From: Dinoroseobacter sp049800835 | Lineage (GTDB): Bacteria > Pseudomonadota > Alphaproteobacteria > Rhodobacterales > Rhodobacteraceae | DNA length: 64,000 bases | NCBI RefSeq assembly: GCF_049800835.1 | Contig: NZ_JBNAFU010000006.1 | Coordinates: forward strand, 124,001-188,000 | Reading direction: 5' to 3' | In this document: positions 62,701-64,000 of the stretch, in pieces | Layout: each line of letters begins with the position of its first letter | Numbering within the stretch: position 1 is the stretch's first letter | Made by a program: the position numbers and the translations under genes | Notes under the pieces: model-generated | The model's database searches: none | Told to the model about the DNA's origin: nothing | Seen by the model: the letters and a program-made list of their open reading frames with translations, nothing else

Positions 62701-63537
62701 TCAAGCTGTTTTGCGCAGGTCCGCTTTTTCGAGCCATCCGGGGCGTGTGGACGGTGCCGCGAAGTGGTATCCTTGCAGACAGTCCACACCCGCAGCAGTC
62801 AGAAACGCGACATCATCGGCAGTTTCCACCGACTCCGCGACCGTGAACATATCGAAATGCCGAGCGACGTCGACGAGGGCCTGAACGAGGACCTGGTTGT
62901 CTGCGCTGTGGGCGATGTTGCGAACGAACTGGCCGTCGATCTTGAGGATGTCGAAATAGAAGTCCCGAAGGTAGCGGAAAGAGGTATAGCCGGCGCCAAA
63001 GTCATCCAGCGCAAACGAGATACCTTGTCTTTGAAGCTCTTTCATGAAGACCGTGACGATCTCTGGCATGATCATCGCCGATTGCTCGGTAATCTCAAGG
63101 ATCAGACGTTCCGCGGCAGTCGGATCTGCGGCCAAACCATCGCGCAGGGTCTTTGACCAGGGTTCATACCCGATGGACCGCGCGGACATATTGATCGCCA
63201 GCCGAAGGCCGGGCACCCGGCGCAGGGTATCGAGCCCGATCTCCAGCGCGAGGCAATCCAGTTGGCGCCCAAGTTCCTGGTTTTCGACCGTTTCTATGAA
63301 CTCGCGGGCTGGAATGATCCGACCACGGTTGTCCATCACCCGGATCAAGCCCTCGTAGAATGCCGGGCGCCCCCGCTTGCGGGTCATCATGACCGGCTGG
63401 TATGCCAGAAGGACATTCTTGCGTGCCACGGCGTTGGCGACCATCTTCATGGTGTTGCGGTCGCGTTGCGCAACGGCTTCGTTCAACGGCGTCTTGTTGC
63501 CGGGTTTGCGTCCCTTGTTCCTATGGATCGGTGGCAT
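62701..63537 (-). CDS. EAL-domain protein (c-di-GMP phosphodiesterase)
   Basis: A 278-residue single-domain protein. It shows the EAL signature as YEGLIRV, the metal-binding Asn in INMSARS, LEITE, DDFGAGYTS, the Lys in LKIDGQFV, AESVE and QGYHFA. Most catalytic residues are in place, so it is probably able to hydrolyse c-di-GMP, though EGL replaces EAL. There is no GGDEF, PAS or membrane part. It lies upstream of phaA on the same strand, 327 bp apart. Confidence 0.9.
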   Translation of the reverse strand: MPPIHRNKGRKPGNKTPLNEAVAQRDRNTMKMVANAVARKNVLLAYQPVMMTRKRGRPAFYEGLIRVMDNRGRIIPAREFIETVENQELGRQLDCLALEIGLDTLRRVPGLRLAINMSARSIGYEPWSKTLRDGLAADPTAAERLILEITEQSAMIMPEIVTVFMKELQRQGISFALDDFGAGYTSFRYLRDFYFDILKIDGQFVRNIAHSADNQVLVQALVDVARHFDMFTVAESVETADDVAFLTAAGVDCLQGYHFAAPSTRPGWLEKADLRKTA

Positions 63538-63660
63538 TTGCAGCTCCTTCGCGTTGGGCTGACACTGGCGCCGAATCTTTTAAGATCGCGTGAATCTTCG
63601 CGATTTGTTCTAGTGTTGAATAAAATCCGAACGAAGCCATGAACCAAGCGGGGTCATTGA

Positions 63661-64000
63661 ATGGGCGAGCGATGTGGATGGTGTGGTTCCGACCCGCTTT
63701 ATGTGGCGTATCATGACACCGAATGGGGTGTTCCGGACTATGATCCGCGCGCCTTGTGGGAAAAACTGATCCTCGACGGGTTTCAGGCGGGGCTGAGCTG
63801 GATCACAATCCTGCGCAAGCGAGAGGCCTTTCGTGCTGCGTTCGAAGGGTTCCACCCGGAACACATTGCAACCTGGGGCCCGCCCGAAGTCGACCGGTTG
63901 CTGCGAGACCCCGGCATCGTCCGCCACCGAGGCAAGATCGAGGCAACGATTACAAACGCCCGCGCATACTTGGAGATCGAAGCGGACCAGGGTTTTTCGC
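63661..64000 (+). CDS. tag: DNA-3-methyladenine glycosylase I, N-terminal part
   Basis: The first 113 codons of Tag, which removes 3-methyladenine from DNA. It starts MGERCGWCGSDPLYVAYHD with the zinc-binding Cys region, followed by TEWGVPDYD and GLSWITILRKREAFR. The 3' end is beyond the window. It is divergent from the EAL gene. Confidence 0.93.
   Translation, partial: MGERCGWCGSDPLYVAYHDTEWGVPDYDPRALWEKLILDGFQAGLSWITILRKREAFRAAFEGFHPEHIATWGPPEVDRLLRDPGIVRHRGKIEATITNARAYLEIEADQGFS

Noticed and set aside
63586..63607. Short inverted repeat before the EAL gene (ATCGCG...CGCGAT)
   Set aside because: Only six perfect bases per arm in GC-rich DNA; not enough to call an operator.
1..64000. CRISPR arrays, rRNA or tRNA genes
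   Set aside because: No regularly spaced repeats, conserved rRNA stretches or cloverleaf sequences were recognised by eye.

Overview
The window is about 64 kb of GC-rich DNA from an alphaproteobacterium, most likely a marine member of the Rhodobacteraceae (Roseobacter group). Supporting signs are a 44-residue aa3-type cytochrome oxidase subunit IV, a pgsA-moaD-moaE cluster, an ETF-ubiquinone oxidoreductase, a phaA-phaB pair, a TRAP transporter, plant/alphaproteobacterial-type glutamate-cysteine ligase, and a pyrB operon with a dihydroorotase-like partner. No tRNA, rRNA, CRISPR array, transposase or integrase was recognised. Coding density is high. Both ends cut genes: an aminotransferase on the left and the DNA glycosylase Tag on the right.

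Region by region. 1-13.4 kb is chromosomal core: aminotransferase, FtsK, a Hint-domain protein, LolA, an SLT lipoprotein, an AEC transporter, HspQ, rhodanese, a GGT-family protein, an anti-sigma/anti-anti-sigma pair, thiolase, free-Met-sulfoxide reductase, a LysE exporter and an RluA pseudouridine synthase. 13.35-13.85 kb is a 500-bp gap with a nested hairpin followed by a terminator-like stem, a candidate small RNA. 13.85-15.2 kb is pgsA-moaD-moaE. 15.2-25.55 kb is accessory: an autotransporter, then a segment bounded by two diverged copies of the 3' end of one coiled-coil gene. That segment carries a membrane protein, a broken PQ-loop ORF, an HxlR-SCP2 regulator, an orphan molybdenum enzyme and a complete TRAP transporter.

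25.56-31.6 kb returns to core: coiled-coil protein, OmpA-family protein, UbiA, RsmE, a small membrane protein and GshA. 31.6-36.1 kb contains a tightly overlapped operon, pyrB / PH-domain protein / tail-anchored protein / pseudo-dihydroorotase / plsY, in which every junction overlaps by 4 nt. 36.2-44.6 kb holds a uracil-DNA glycosylase-like protein, MoaB, a lipoprotein, cytochrome oxidase subunit IV, an MBL hydrolase coupled to an acyl-CoA dehydrogenase, Sua5, an Lrp-type regulator divergent from a DUF6356 protein, YqgE and a DsbD-N-like protein. 44.6-50.6 kb is an RND efflux pair and AzlCD. 50.6-59.1 kb contains GreA, ETF-QO, a TPR protein, IspE, a polyprenyl synthase, a tRNA methyltransferase-like protein and two small proteins. 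59.1-64 kb has a LysR regulator divergent from a tiny ORF, phaB-phaA, an EAL protein and tag.

The two parts most worth attention are the segment at 17.86-25.69 kb and the pyrB operon, whose dihydroorotase-like member has lost the residues needed for catalysis.
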